64,000 nucleotides of DNA from Paenibacillus sp. FSL K6-1330 (GCF_037976825.1 NZ_CP150269.1:827001-891000); one strand, 5' to 3'. Positions 34,500-44,464 are shown, counted from the first letter of the stretch. The notes: generated from the sequence alone by a model not told the origin. Translations and numbers: made by a program.

Positions 34500-36284
34500 C
34501 TACTGTTCACTCTCCCATATGTTGATATCGAGCGTGACCCTGACGCCGTGTGGCACTACATTCTCTATCGTTAACCCAGCCTTGTTGTCGGAGTATAAGT
34601 TCAAACGCATCAATACGTTTAAGAGCCCGATCGAATCATTGCCGGCATCGTGTCGGTCAGGGTGGCCGTAAGCAGTTGCAAGCTTGCTGCGAATCGAAGC
34701 GAGCTCGGCCTCTTCGATGGATGACCCGTTATTTTCAACGACGACGATCAAGCGGAGATCTTCCGAGATGAGGGAAGATATGGATATATGTCCGACGCCG
34801 GCGTGTGTATTCATGCCATGCTTGAAATAATTCTCGACAATCGGCTGCAGGATCATTTTTGGAACCGGAGCCGTAAGGCTCTCCGGATCCAAATCCCATG
34901 TGATGTCCAGTTGGTCCCGGAACCGTTGCTTCTGCAGCTCAAGGTACAGCCGCACATGGTTGATCTCATCCTGGAGCGTTACTTTGCCCTCGCTGTTGCG
35001 CATATTGTAGCGCATCATATTCGCCAGTGAAGAGAGCAGGGAATAGATTCGCGGCACATTGTGCTGCAGGGCCAAGGTACCAATCGACTGAAGCGAATTG
35101 TATAGGAAATGCGGATCGATCTGAGCTTGGAGTGCCTTCAACTGATTGGTTTTATTGGCGATTTCCAGCCGGTACTCACGCAGGATCAGGTTGTTGATGG
35201 TGTCCATCATGGTTCGGAAGCGGCGGGAGAGAATCCCGATCTCATCCGGGCTTGTAACCTCAATATCCACGTCAAGCCGCCCGGTTTTCACCTGATTCAT
35301 ATAGCTTGTGAGTTGTTTAATGGGTTTTGTAATCCGAATGGATATCCATAGCGTGCCGAATATGACAATGAACAGTGCTAATATCGCAATAATCGCGTTA
35401 ATGCTCGTTAGTTCTGTCGAATGTTTGTACAGCGTTTGATGCGGGATTTGTTTGACTAGCGTCCAGGGAGCATAGGGCAAATCCAGCTTCTCGTAGACGA
35501 TCATCGCGTCTGCGCCATCGTAATATCCATGATCCGCTTGAGCGATTTTGCCCATAAGCACAGGGTCGTCCAGACGTTGCCCTCTCTGCTGCGGATCCGG
35601 ACCGTAGATGATGCTTCCCTTGTCATCAATCAAGTATAGCTGTTCTTCCCCTTTAGCATACAGCTGATCGCAAATAGCCAAAATACTGTCAAGTTTCACA
35701 TCGATGGCCATAAGGGCATATTGGTCGGGTGACGGTACGTTGGTGATGGATCGATAGAAGGTGAAAACTTCAAAATTCAGAATGTCCGCAGGCCGCGGTG
35801 GGAACCCGTAACTGTGCACCTGATGGACGGGCTCGATGGCCGTATTGCCCGTGCCGAACTCTTCAATTTTGTGATAGGGCGCCTGTCGGAATTCCCTGCG
35901 AGGCAGATTGCTGGATACTTGGGTGGACTGTCCAGTCAAATTATTGTGCAGATAGATTTGATGCACGTCTTGCGTGCCCGTTTGAATGGCCTGCAAGGTC
36001 GTATATAGCTCGGCTACAACCCGGTGATTATCGGGATCCAGAGCAAGATTGCGCAGAAAATGGGGATCGGAATATACGGACAGGGAGGCGCGGTCGATGC
36101 CGCGCAAATAGTTCATCAGATTGGTCGCTCCTTGATAAATCAACCGTATATTTTCATTCACCGTCTGCTCCTTCACGGACTCGCGGGTATGCGTAAAAGT
36201 AATGAATAGCGAGAGCAGGAGCGGAATGGTAGTGACAGCGAGCATGAACGTGATCAGCCGGGTCTGGATGCTGCGGTATTTCAT
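34500..36284 (-). CDS. Sensor histidine kinase (YesM-like)
   Basis: 594 aa: membrane helix 1 (about 12-30), an extracellular sensing region of some 250 residues, membrane helix 2 (about 285-308), a HAMP linker, a His kinase domain of the LytS/YesM type with the phospho-accepting His in QAQIDPHFLYNSLQ, and a C-terminal ATPase domain (ILQPIVENYFKHG, N box). The response regulator follows directly. Divergent from the importer genes, so it probably senses the sugar or its binding protein. Confidence 0.93.
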   Translation of the reverse strand: MKYRSIQTRLITFMLAVTTIPLLLSLFITFTHTRESVKEQTVNENIRLIYQGATNLMNYLRGIDRASLSVYSDPHFLRNLALDPDNHRVVAELYTTLQAIQTGTQDVHQIYLHNNLTGQSTQVSSNLPRREFRQAPYHKIEEFGTGNTAIEPVHQVHSYGFPPRPADILNFEVFTFYRSITNVPSPDQYALMAIDVKLDSILAICDQLYAKGEEQLYLIDDKGSIIYGPDPQQRGQRLDDPVLMGKIAQADHGYYDGADAMIVYEKLDLPYAPWTLVKQIPHQTLYKHSTELTSINAIIAILALFIVIFGTLWISIRITKPIKQLTSYMNQVKTGRLDVDIEVTSPDEIGILSRRFRTMMDTINNLILREYRLEIANKTNQLKALQAQIDPHFLYNSLQSIGTLALQHNVPRIYSLLSSLANMMRYNMRNSEGKVTLQDEINHVRLYLELQKQRFRDQLDITWDLDPESLTAPVPKMILQPIVENYFKHGMNTHAGVGHISISSLISEDLRLIVVVENNGSSIEEAELASIRSKLATAYGHPDRHDAGNDSIGLLNVLMRLNLYSDNKAGLTIENVVPHGVRVTLDINIWESEQ

Positions 36285-36438
36285 GAAGGATCACCCCCTG
36301 GATTATCGAATGGGCATAAGCGCGTATGGTCAATATTTTACACCTAACGGTTCATGATTCTCCGTGTTTATTGTTTACAGGTTACCGCATAATGGCTGTA
36401 CATCATACAACAACTTAACGAAAAGGGGAGATCAAGGG

Positions 36439-37320
36439 ATGAATCGAAAAAAATCTTCGGCGCTGCTGCAGCAGTTTCTTTTCGTGGGACCTTCCACTAT
36501 TTTTTTCATCCTGATCATGATCATTCCGTTCCTTCTGGGTCTTTATTATTCCTTCACGAACTGGAATGGCGTGTCAAGCAAAATCGACTTTGTCGGCTTT
36601 GATAATTTTGTTACCATCTTTACCAATGATGATAAATTCCGTGATGCTTTCTGGTTCACAACCCGGTTTACGGTGCTTGGCGTCATCCTGACGAATCTGC
36701 TCGGATTTTTACTGGCTTACTTCCTGACCAAGCCGCTTAAGACGCGAAACATCCTCCGGACGATCTTCTTCATGCCAAACGTGATCGGCGGCTTGCTGCT
36801 CGGTTTCATCTGGCAGTTTATCTTTGTCAAAGGGTTTGCAGCGATCGGCAATGCCACGAACCTGGGATTCTTTAACTTGCCGTGGCTTGGCACCAAGGGG
36901 ACAGCCTTTTGGGCAATTGTAATCGTTTTCGTCTGGCAGACGGCCGGTTACCTGATGGTTATCTACATCTCCTCACTTAACAACGTGCCGAAGGATATTC
37001 TGGAGGCTGCCGAAATTGACGGTGCGAGCAGAGGGCAGGTCCTGCGGTCCATTATTATCCCGCTTGTCATGCCGGCGGTTACGGTATGTTTGTTCCTGGC
37101 AATTTCCTGGTCCTTCAAAATGTTCGATTTGAACCTTTCCCTGACCAAAGGCGGGCCGTTCGGTTCCACGGAGTCGGTGGCCATGAATATTTACAACGAG
37201 GCTTATACGAATAACCGTCTCGGACTCGGAACGGCGAAGGCAGTCATCTTCTTCATCGTAGTTGCCATCATAACAAGTCTGCAGGTTCGATTCACGAAGA
37301 GCAAGGAGGTTGAGGCGTAA
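36439..37320 (+). CDS. Sugar ABC transporter permease, MalF/UgpA type
   Basis: 293-aa inner-membrane permease of a CUT1 sugar importer with six helices. The EAA loop that contacts the ATPase is visible (DILEAAEIDGASRGQVLRSIIIP). ATG 36439 follows AAGGGGAG; the frame extends upstream without a ribosome site. The stop overlaps the next start by one base. No ATPase gene is in the cluster, so a shared MsmX-like ATPase encoded elsewhere is expected. Confidence 0.94.
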   Translation: MNRKKSSALLQQFLFVGPSTIFFILIMIIPFLLGLYYSFTNWNGVSSKIDFVGFDNFVTIFTNDDKFRDAFWFTTRFTVLGVILTNLLGFLLAYFLTKPLKTRNILRTIFFMPNVIGGLLLGFIWQFIFVKGFAAIGNATNLGFFNLPWLGTKGTAFWAIVIVFVWQTAGYLMVIYISSLNNVPKDILEAAEIDGASRGQVLRSIIIPLVMPAVTVCLFLAISWSFKMFDLNLSLTKGGPFGSTESVAMNIYNEAYTNNRLGLGTAKAVIFFIVVAIITSLQVRFTKSKEVEA

Positions 37321-38156
37321 TGGAGACCACGAGAAAATACCGGCTGAACACCATGGCCACCGAGATCATCATGATCATCGTAGCCTTGCTCTTCCTGGTC
37401 CCGTTCTACTTCCTGTTCGTGAACTCTGTCAAAACCTTCGGCGATCTGTTGACGGACTCAGCAGGGCTTCCGACCACTCTTGAATGGAGCAACTATTCAC
37501 GGGCGTGGGATATCACCAACTTTCCGCAGGCGTTCTGGAACTCGCTGGTCGTTACGATTGCGAGCAATCTGCTGCTGGCGATGTTAAGTGCCATGACCGC
37601 CTACCAGATGGTTCGCCGGAACACGCGTTTTAACCAGATCATGTTTGCGCTGTTTGTGGCGGCGATGGTCATTCCGTTCCAATCGATCATGATTCCGCTC
37701 GTGAAAGTGACGGCAACGCTTGGGATTAACAACAGCTTGTATGGACTTATTATCTGTTACTTGGGCTTTGGAGTTCCGCTTAGCGTATTCCTGTTCCATG
37801 GGTTCGTGAAATCGATTCCGATGGAGATCGAAGAAGCTGCAACTGTAGATGGATCCAGCGGATACGGCGTCTTCTTCCGGGTGGTATTCCCGCTGATGAA
37901 GCCGATGTTCGTTACAGTCATCATCCTGAACACCCTGTGGATCTGGAATGACTATCTGCTACCATCCTTGATCCTGCAGTCCGCAGAGCTTCGGACCATT
38001 CCAATTGCTACTTTTGCCTTTTTTGGGCAGTATACGAAGCAGTGGGATTTGGCTCTTCCGGCGCTGGTGCTGGGGATCATGCCGGTCATTATTTTCTTCC
38101 TGGCCATGCAGAAATACATCATTGAAGGCATCACGCAAGGAGCGGTGAAGGGATAG
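37320..38156 (+). CDS. Sugar ABC transporter permease, MalG/UgpE type
   Basis: 278-aa second permease, six helices, with the EAA loop EIEEAATVDGSSGYGVFFRVVFP. It starts on the last base of the previous stop codon. It forms the membrane channel with the previous protein and receives substrate from the lipoprotein encoded next. Confidence 0.94.
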   Translation: METTRKYRLNTMATEIIMIIVALLFLVPFYFLFVNSVKTFGDLLTDSAGLPTTLEWSNYSRAWDITNFPQAFWNSLVVTIASNLLLAMLSAMTAYQMVRRNTRFNQIMFALFVAAMVIPFQSIMIPLVKVTATLGINNSLYGLIICYLGFGVPLSVFLFHGFVKSIPMEIEEAATVDGSSGYGVFFRVVFPLMKPMFVTVIILNTLWIWNDYLLPSLILQSAELRTIPIATFAFFGQYTKQWDLALPALVLGIMPVIIFFLAMQKYIIEGITQGAVKG

Positions 38157-38236
38157 CCGTCAATCGGTCAATTCCCTCCCCCTCAAAGATCAATATAATA
38201 CCTGATTTAACGAAAAAAGGTTGATTATACTGAAAA

Positions 38237-38250
38237 AGAAAACGCTATCA
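38237..38250 (+). promoter_or_regulatory. Putative cre box (CcpA site) before the binding-protein gene
   Basis: AGAAAACGCTATCA matches the cre consensus TGWAANCGNTNWCA at all specified positions but the first. It lies 45 bases before the binding-protein gene, suggesting catabolite repression of the importer or of its most highly expressed gene. Confidence 0.55.
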
Positions 38251-38294
38251 ATGAATGCTGCACACAATTTATAGAAAAAAAGGGAGGATTCACA

Positions 38295-39584
38295 ATGAAG
38301 AAATACGGTAAGCTGCTCCTGGTCATGGTTCTGGCTTTCTCCACGCTTCTTGCGGCCTGCGGCGGCAAGAGTGAGGACAATCAAGGCGCTGAAGGTGGTG
38401 CCGAAGGCGGAACGAAAACAATTAAGATTTTCCAATTTAAAGTCGAAATCGCCGAGGCTCTGAATAAACTGAAAGCTGAATACGAAAAAGAACATCCCGG
38501 CATTAAGCTGGACATTCAAACCGTTGGCGGCGGCTCCGATTATGGCGCGGCGCTGAAAGCGAAGTTCGCTTCCGGCGATGAGCCGGACATTTTCAACGTT
38601 GGCGGATATCGCGATCTCGAAACGTGGTTCGAGAATGTCGAGGATCTCTCGGATCAGCCATGGGTGAAGGACGTGGTTGACGTTGCTAAAGAGCCTATGA
38701 CCAAAGACGGTAAACTGTACGGACAACCGATGACTATCGAGGGTTATGGATTCATTTATAATAAAGACTTGTTTGAGAAAGCGGGTATTACCGAGCTTCC
38801 TAAGACGCTTACGGAGCTTGAGGAAGCGGCCAAAAAACTGCAAGCGGCTGGCATTACGCCATTCGTTAATGGATACCAAGAGACCTGGATTTTGGCCAAC
38901 CACTTGTTGAACATTCCATTCGCCCATCAGGAAGATCCAGGTTCATTCGTCAAAGGAATGAATGAAGGTACGGAGAAACTGGTAGGCAACGCGAGATTCG
39001 ACGAATGGATGAGACTGTTCGACCTTACTGTTCAGTACGGTCAGAAGAACCCGCTGACGACAGATTACAACACGGAAATCACGACCTTTGCCAGCGGTGA
39101 AGCAGCTATGACCCAGAACGGGAACTGGACGCAAGTGCAAATCGACGGCATCAATCCGGATCTGAACATTGGCCTTCTGCCAATGCCGATCAATGACAAT
39201 GCCGAAGAGAATGACAAGCTTCCGATCGGTGTGCCAAACAACTGGGTCGTGAACAACAAATCCAAGGTGAAGGATGAAGCCAAGGAATTCCTGAACTGGC
39301 TCGTTACTTCGGAGACCGGTAAACGTTATATTACAGAAGAGTTCAAGTTCATCCCGGCACTGACCAGCATCGAGGCGAATAGCGAGACGCTTGGCGATTT
39401 GGGTAACGATGTCGTGAAATACAGTAAAGAAAACAAAGCGCTCAGCTGGGAGTTCAACAAATTCCCTGATGGCGGTATGAATGAATTCGGCAGCCAGATG
39501 CAGGGTTATGTTGCTGGCAATGTGGACAAGAACCAATTGTTCGAAGGCATTCAGAAATCATGGGAAAGCTTGAAGGCGAAGTAA
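38295..39584 (+). CDS. Extracellular sugar-binding lipoprotein
   Basis: 429-aa solute-binding protein of family 1. The signal peptide ends in lipobox LAAC (Cys at about 22), followed by a Gly/Glu linker. The binding-protein fold is visible (FNVGGYRDLETWFENVEDL, GQPMTIEGYGFIYNKDLFEKAGI, FASGEAAMTQNGNWTQ). It delivers a carbohydrate, probably an oligosaccharide, to the two permeases upstream. AGGGAGG precedes the ATG. A separate 138-base gap with a cre box allows its own expression level. Confidence 0.95.
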   Translation: MKKYGKLLLVMVLAFSTLLAACGGKSEDNQGAEGGAEGGTKTIKIFQFKVEIAEALNKLKAEYEKEHPGIKLDIQTVGGGSDYGAALKAKFASGDEPDIFNVGGYRDLETWFENVEDLSDQPWVKDVVDVAKEPMTKDGKLYGQPMTIEGYGFIYNKDLFEKAGITELPKTLTELEEAAKKLQAAGITPFVNGYQETWILANHLLNIPFAHQEDPGSFVKGMNEGTEKLVGNARFDEWMRLFDLTVQYGQKNPLTTDYNTEITTFASGEAAMTQNGNWTQVQIDGINPDLNIGLLPMPINDNAEENDKLPIGVPNNWVVNNKSKVKDEAKEFLNWLVTSETGKRYITEEFKFIPALTSIEANSETLGDLGNDVVKYSKENKALSWEFNKFPDGGMNEFGSQMQGYVAGNVDKNQLFEGIQKSWESLKAK

Positions 39585-39640
39585 TCACGAAGGTGACGTC
39601 TACCATGCTATACCATCGAAATGATCCATTGACGTGAATA

Positions 39641-39682
39641 GGGGCTGTCTCAAAGATATATCGTCTTTTTGAAAACAGTCCC
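39641..39682. repeat. Short imperfect inverted repeat resembling insertion-sequence ends
   Basis: GGGGCTGTCTCAAAGA (39641-39656) faces TCTTTTTGAAAACAGTCCC (39664-39682). The outer bases look like those of several insertion-sequence ends. It is only 42 bp, so it may be a terminator-like hairpin or a remnant. Confidence 0.35.
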
Positions 39683-39701
39683 GATGTCATTCATGCATCA
39701 T

Positions 39702-39749
39702 AAAAGGTCGAAGACAGACTCATTTAGAGCGCTGGTCTTCGACCTTTTT
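39702..39749 (+). terminator. Terminator after the sugar importer genes
   Basis: A perfect stem of about 14 bp (AAAAGGTCGAAGAC with GTCTTCGACCTTTT), a 19-base loop, then T tract. Confidence 0.85.
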
Positions 39750-39841
39750 GTTTGTCACATACCTTAGCTTTGGGGCAACGTCTTTATAGTTGATAAGTAT
39801 GCCCCGTCCCAAGGGGAAGAAGAATCGGAGCATGGTTATTA

Positions 39842-40054
39842 CTAATAATTATTTCGGATCAGTAAATAAATAATGAGACCGACAATAGGGAAGAACAACA
39901 AGCCCAGCACAACCAGAATCGCAAATTCGGGGCTGCGGCCTTTTCGCCGGGCGTCATTATAACCCCATACGCAGACGGCGATGTGAAGAAAGAAGAAGAA
40001 GAATCCCAGTAATAACGTCACAATTCCTAAGATACCAAAGCCAACAAAACTCAT
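39842..40054 (-). CDS. Small two-helix membrane protein, 70 aa
   Basis: Two membrane helices (about 4-28 with a run of five Phe, and 43-65) joined by a basic loop NDARRKGRSPEF. The second helix, with FFPIVGLIIYLLIR, resembles PLDc_N-type small membrane domains. GGGAGGG precedes the ATG. Function unknown. Confidence 0.75.
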   Translation of the reverse strand: MSFVGFGILGIVTLLLGFFFFFLHIAVCVWGYNDARRKGRSPEFAILVVLGLLFFPIVGLIIYLLIRNNY

Positions 40055-40367
40055 AATAAAATACCCTCCCGAACTCTAAATGTATGATTTACATACGGTC
40101 GATCAGCAGAAGGGTCGCAAAAAAACAAAAAGATTTGGAATTTTCCTGCCGGGGGTAACCGGAGATTGCATAAGAATAGGGATATTTTATTAACCTATAT
40201 AGGAGAATTCTGCAATACATAGATCACAACGAAATAGTAAATACATGGTATGATAAAGGTTGACGTTATTTTGGCGTGGGAACGATTTCGCCATCGTTTT
40301 GAAATGTTGAAGCTATCGTATAAGATAGTAATAATATCTATAAAGCAGGAAAAGACGGGAGACAACG
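40055..40367. other. Gap before the SNF2 helicase gene
   Basis: No gene seen. An extended -10, TGGTATGAT (40246-40254), may be the helicase promoter. A perfect hairpin AACGAT-N6-ATCGTT (40281-40298) followed by TT, and a CTATC/GATAG hairpin near 40313-40328, lie in the presumed leader. Confidence 0.4.
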
Positions 40368-43300
40368 ATGAATCAACCGCTCTATGGCGTATGGCTAGGT
40401 GACGTATTCTTTTGTTTTTCCGGTGAGGTTTCGGAACCGAGAGTGGATGCTTGGAGCCGCGTGGTCCGTACCTTTCGCAAACCGGATGGAACCCGTCCCT
40501 TCGCTAACGCTTCCCTCCGGCTTGCCGAGCTCAGATATCCGGCCAAAGTCCTCGGATCGAAAAGCACACGGCGTCCGGAACGGAAGACACTTGGCGGACG
40601 GACGATGGAAGGGCTTGCTCTGACACCGGGAGACGCATTTCAATTGCTGATCTCGCTGGATTCTGAGTATTATCAGACTCAGGGACTAAACGTCGGTGAA
40701 GAAATGGAATATTGGGTACAAGTGAGCAGATTTGCATTGGAGCTGCTCCTGCAAGGGAAGTTTGCACCGGGGACAGCCGAGGTGCCTGCCGTGGGCAGGC
40801 GCCGGACAACGATGCAAAATATAAAAGCGGTATGGAAGCCGCAGCTGTCTGCCGAGGATACAGCACGCTTTTTGCAGCTGGCAGCGAATATCCCGCCCAT
40901 TGCGATGGGGACGCCCGCAGCTCTTGCCGGATTCGATCCTTCAACCCGTGAGGAAGCAGGGGCTATTGTGCTGTATTCTTTTCTGTGCGGTGTGATCGAC
41001 AGCCAGGCCCGGGCAGCTGTCCGTGAATCGGAGGATAAGCTTCGGACCTATCTGGCGAATTATCGGCGGGGACAATCTCCCCTGGCCGAGCTGTGGTGGA
41101 ACAGCCTGTTGACCGTCAGTCGGGATATTCCCATTCAAGGGACGGCTGAGGAAGTCAGCGAGCTGGAGGAAGCTGTTGAACGTGTTGGAGGGACAACGTT
41201 TCCTTATGCCAGCGGGGAGGATCAGCCTCCCGAGAATGGAACCGTTGGACTTGGGCTGCGGCTTGAGCCGCCTTTGGACGAGACCCAGAAGGACTGGAAG
41301 GTGTCCTTCTGGGTACGAAGCCAGGAGGACGAAGGCTTATCAATGCCAGTCCGCAGCATTTGGGGAAATCCGGAATCCGATCAGCTGATCCGTGGACGGA
41401 TGTATTCTAGGATTCAGCTGCAGCTGTTAATGAAGCTGGGAGAAGCGGTAGAACTGGCACCGGAGCTGGCCGCAGGCTTGTACGGGCGTGCTCCCGAGAG
41501 CGTGTCGCTATCGCTTGACCGCTTGTCCACGTTTATGAAGGAATCGGTTCCGAAATTAACGGCGAGCGGAGTCACGGTCCAAATGCCTTCACGATGGAGC
41601 AGGGAAGGGCGCCGCCGCGTCGGCTTATCTCTCAAAATGATGCCGGATGCAAAATCATCCGGTGAAGCGCATCGACTGCCGGTGTTAGGCATGGAGCATC
41701 TGGTCAGCTTTCAGATCTCTGCAGCGATGGGAGGCCAATCCCTGACGCGCGAAGAGTTAAAGTTTCTGGCCGAACAGAATCTGCCCTATGTCCAGTTCCG
41801 CGGGGAATGGGTTGAGGTGGATCTGAAGGAGATCAACCAAGTGCTGCGGTTCATGAAGCGCCATGAGAAGGGCGAGATGGAGCTTGCGGAATGGATGCAC
41901 CTTAGCGCTGATATGGATGGAGAACGCCTGTGGAAGGGTCTCTTTATCGAAGAAGTGGAGACAACGGGTTTGCTATCTTCTTTACTGGATGGAGAGACGT
42001 CCCGCAAGCTGCCATCCCGCCCGATTCCTTCCTCGCTTCACGGCGAACTGAGACCGTATCAGGAACGGGGATATCAGTGGCTAAGCGTGATGCGCGATTT
42101 GGGATTTGGTGTTTGCCTTGCCGACGATATGGGACTTGGAAAAACGGTACAGGTCATCACCTGTCTGCTGGAGCGTCTCAATACGGAATCCGCTGGCGGT
42201 CCGGTGCTGATTATTTGCCCGACCTCGCTTCTGGGTAACTGGCAGCGGGAAATTCAGCGATTTGCACCGGATCTGACCTTGCATGTGCACCATGGCGTTC
42301 GACGCCTGCGTGGCGAAGACTTTTTGCAGGAAGCGGCCAATCATGATATCGTGCTGACCACCTATCACTTGGCGGGAAGAGACGGCGGTGATTTATCCTC
42401 TATCCAGTGGTCGAGTGTGGTGCTCGACGAAGCACAATATATTAAGAATTACCGTACGAAGCAAGCGCAGAGCGTCATGAAATTATCCGCGCCTCACCGT
42501 ATTGCCATGACCGGAACACCGGTGGAGAACCGTTTGGCGGAGCTGTGGTCGATCTTTCATTTTCTCAATCCGGGATATCTCGGCTCCTTTAACACCTTCC
42601 GTCAGCGCTATGCGCCAGGAGAGGGGCAGCAGGAGAGATTCCGTGAGCTTCATAAGCTGGTATCTCCATTCATGCTGCGCAGACTCAAGAGCGATCCGGA
42701 TATTCGCAAGGATCTGCCGGAGAAGCTGGAATTGAAATCATATTGCCCGCTGACCGAGGTTCAAGGCGCGATGTACCAAGCGGTTGTCGATGAGATGATG
42801 GGGCAGATCGAGAGCCGATCGGGCATAGCCCGCAAGGGACTCGTGCTTTCGTCCCTCACCAAGCTGAAGCAAATATGCGATCATCCGCAGCTCCTTCGAC
42901 ATGACGAAGGACGCGCGGTGCGTGCGGAGTCCTCGGGCAAAATGGAGCGTATGCTTGAAATTCTCGACAACATCGCAGATGTCGGAGAATCGGCGTTGAT
43001 CTTTACCCAGTATGTGGGCATGGGTGAACTGCTGGTAAGCATGCTTGGACGTAAATACGGGAAGGAGCCGTATTTCCTTCACGGAGGGGTGCCCAAACGG
43101 GAACGGGATGAGATGGTACGGGCATTCCAGGCAGGCGAGGGGCCCGAGTTCTTTGTTCTCTCGTTAAAAGCCGGGGGCGTAGGCCTGAATTTGACCCGCG
43201 CGAACCATGTGCTTCACTATGACCGGTGGTGGAACCCGGCGGTCGAGAATCAGGCGACGGACCGTGTATTCCGGATCGGGCAGCACCGTAACGTTCAGGT

Positions 43301-43469
43301 GCACAAGCTGATTTCTCAGGGAACGCTGGAGGAGCGGATTGACGAGCTGATCGAACAGAAGAAGGCGTTATCCGAGCAGGTTGTCGGGTCAGGCGAAACA
43401 TGGCTGACGGAAATGTCGGACGGTGAGCTCCGCCAGCTGATTGAGCTGCAGGAGCAAGATTGGATGTAA
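40368..43469 (+). CDS. SNF2-family DNA helicase/translocase (YwqA-like)
   Basis: 1033-aa SWI2/SNF2 ATPase. The N-terminal 550 residues hold the bacterial SNF2-associated region. The motor follows: motif I DMGLGKT (K592), motif II DEAQ (687-690), motif III MTGTPVEN, then helicase C-terminal motifs ALIFTQYV, LSLKAGGVGLNLTRA and ATDRVFRIGQHR. Such proteins (RapA/YwqA group) remodel protein-DNA or RNA polymerase complexes; the exact role here is not known. A SWIM zinc-finger gene follows 69 bases later, a conserved pairing in Bacillales. Confidence 0.93.
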   Translation: MNQPLYGVWLGDVFFCFSGEVSEPRVDAWSRVVRTFRKPDGTRPFANASLRLAELRYPAKVLGSKSTRRPERKTLGGRTMEGLALTPGDAFQLLISLDSEYYQTQGLNVGEEMEYWVQVSRFALELLLQGKFAPGTAEVPAVGRRRTTMQNIKAVWKPQLSAEDTARFLQLAANIPPIAMGTPAALAGFDPSTREEAGAIVLYSFLCGVIDSQARAAVRESEDKLRTYLANYRRGQSPLAELWWNSLLTVSRDIPIQGTAEEVSELEEAVERVGGTTFPYASGEDQPPENGTVGLGLRLEPPLDETQKDWKVSFWVRSQEDEGLSMPVRSIWGNPESDQLIRGRMYSRIQLQLLMKLGEAVELAPELAAGLYGRAPESVSLSLDRLSTFMKESVPKLTASGVTVQMPSRWSREGRRRVGLSLKMMPDAKSSGEAHRLPVLGMEHLVSFQISAAMGGQSLTREELKFLAEQNLPYVQFRGEWVEVDLKEINQVLRFMKRHEKGEMELAEWMHLSADMDGERLWKGLFIEEVETTGLLSSLLDGETSRKLPSRPIPSSLHGELRPYQERGYQWLSVMRDLGFGVCLADDMGLGKTVQVITCLLERLNTESAGGPVLIICPTSLLGNWQREIQRFAPDLTLHVHHGVRRLRGEDFLQEAANHDIVLTTYHLAGRDGGDLSSIQWSSVVLDEAQYIKNYRTKQAQSVMKLSAPHRIAMTGTPVENRLAELWSIFHFLNPGYLGSFNTFRQRYAPGEGQQERFRELHKLVSPFMLRRLKSDPDIRKDLPEKLELKSYCPLTEVQGAMYQAVVDEMMGQIESRSGIARKGLVLSSLTKLKQICDHPQLLRHDEGRAVRAESSGKMERMLEILDNIADVGESALIFTQYVGMGELLVSMLGRKYGKEPYFLHGGVPKRERDEMVRAFQAGEGPEFFVLSLKAGGVGLNLTRANHVLHYDRWWNPAVENQATDRVFRIGQHRNVQVHKLISQGTLEERIDELIEQKKALSEQVVGSGETWLTEMSDGELRQLIELQEQDWM

Positions 43470-43538
43470 CCGGATTGCGTACGGCGCATGGAGCAGCCGA
43501 TAAGACATACAAAAATGGATGCCAGGGAGGTGTGGGCT

Positions 43539-44276
43539 ATGGAATCTGCGGAATCGGCCGAACGAATCAGGCTGGAGATCGAACCTGGATGGTTAAAGGG
43601 GAAAGTGGACGGAGCTGATGAATCATCGGGGACGTATGAGGTCAGCGTTCAGGTGAAGACGCTGAACCCCGCTGCCCGTGAGGCGGTGCTGGCTTATCTA
43701 GAGGAAGACCCGCAGGCGCTGTACCGCCTGCTTGCAGGGCAGGACGCCCTTTGGCTGGCCGAGCTGGCGCCATCGCCCCTGCAGGGCGAAGAGCCGGCCG
43801 CCGATGCCCGCTGCACCTGCGGCCAAAGGGCCTGCGGGCATGCCGCAGCCTTGCTGGCTGCCGCGGCCCTGCGGCTTGCGGCAGAGCCGCTCCAGCAGCT
43901 GACGCTGCTGGGGCTGCCGCGGGAAGCGCTGCTGGCCGGCGTCTTCGACGCCTGGGCCAAAGCAGCCCCGCCGCCAGCAGGCGGCTCTGCCGCAGAGCAG
44001 GCCACCCGGGCGAAGGAGAAGGGACCGTCCGGTCCTTCTCCGGGCGAATGGGTGGCCGAAGCGGCGGCCGAGGGCCGATTGCACCGGCCTGGCCCGCAGC
44101 TTAGCGAGCTGGCGGTGCAGCTATCACCGCCGCCTCCGGCAGATCAGCTAGGTCCAGTCGGCGACTGGACAAGCTTACTGCCTGGCGTTCGCGGCGCTTC
44201 CAAAGCGCTCAGCGTGATTGCCCGCGGAGCGGCCAAGCAAGCCGAGCAGAAGCGTCGCAATTTGAAGTCGCCGTAA
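43539..44276 (+). CDS. SWIM zinc-finger protein, GC-rich and Ala-rich
   Basis: 245 aa. A SWIM-type zinc finger (C-x-C-x4-C-x-H) is visible in CTCGQRACGH near residue 90. The N-terminal part (IRLEIEPGWLKGKVDG) resembles other SNF2-linked SWIM proteins (YwqB type). The rest is low-complexity Ala/Pro/Gly with a basic tail. Bases 43740-44110 are far richer in G+C than the neighbours. ATG 43539 has GGGAGGTG upstream. SWIM domains bind DNA or proteins; it probably assists the adjacent helicase. Confidence 0.82.
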   Translation: MESAESAERIRLEIEPGWLKGKVDGADESSGTYEVSVQVKTLNPAAREAVLAYLEEDPQALYRLLAGQDALWLAELAPSPLQGEEPAADARCTCGQRACGHAAALLAAAALRLAAEPLQQLTLLGLPREALLAGVFDAWAKAAPPPAGGSAAEQATRAKEKGPSGPSPGEWVAEAAAEGRLHRPGPQLSELAVQLSPPPPADQLGPVGDWTSLLPGVRGASKALSVIARGAAKQAEQKRRNLKSP

Positions 44277-44464
44277 GGTTGGAAATCCATCACAGAATTG
44301 TAATGGATTTGATAGAAGCGGCGCCATAAATCGAGGGAAACGGCCGGATATTTGACGTAAACGGAGATTATCCGGCAGGATTCGACAGCTGCTCGTTTGT
44401 TCTGTTCATTCTGAATGAGGTACAATGGGGTCAGGACAAACCGTGGGAAAGGAAGAAGCAATAG

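Noticed and set aside
36285..36438. cre box or clear promoter before the importer permeases
   Set aside because: No sequence close to either consensus was found; TTTACA and TAATGG lie at poor spacing.
39641..39682. Insertion-sequence remnant after the sugar importer
   Set aside because: Only a 42-bp imperfect inverted repeat; no transposase piece or target duplication seen, so listed only as a weak repeat.
43694..44104. Overlapping open frames on both strands in the GC-rich SWIM gene
   Set aside because: High GC removes stop codons by chance; only the plus-strand frame with the SWIM motif has a ribosome site and family match.
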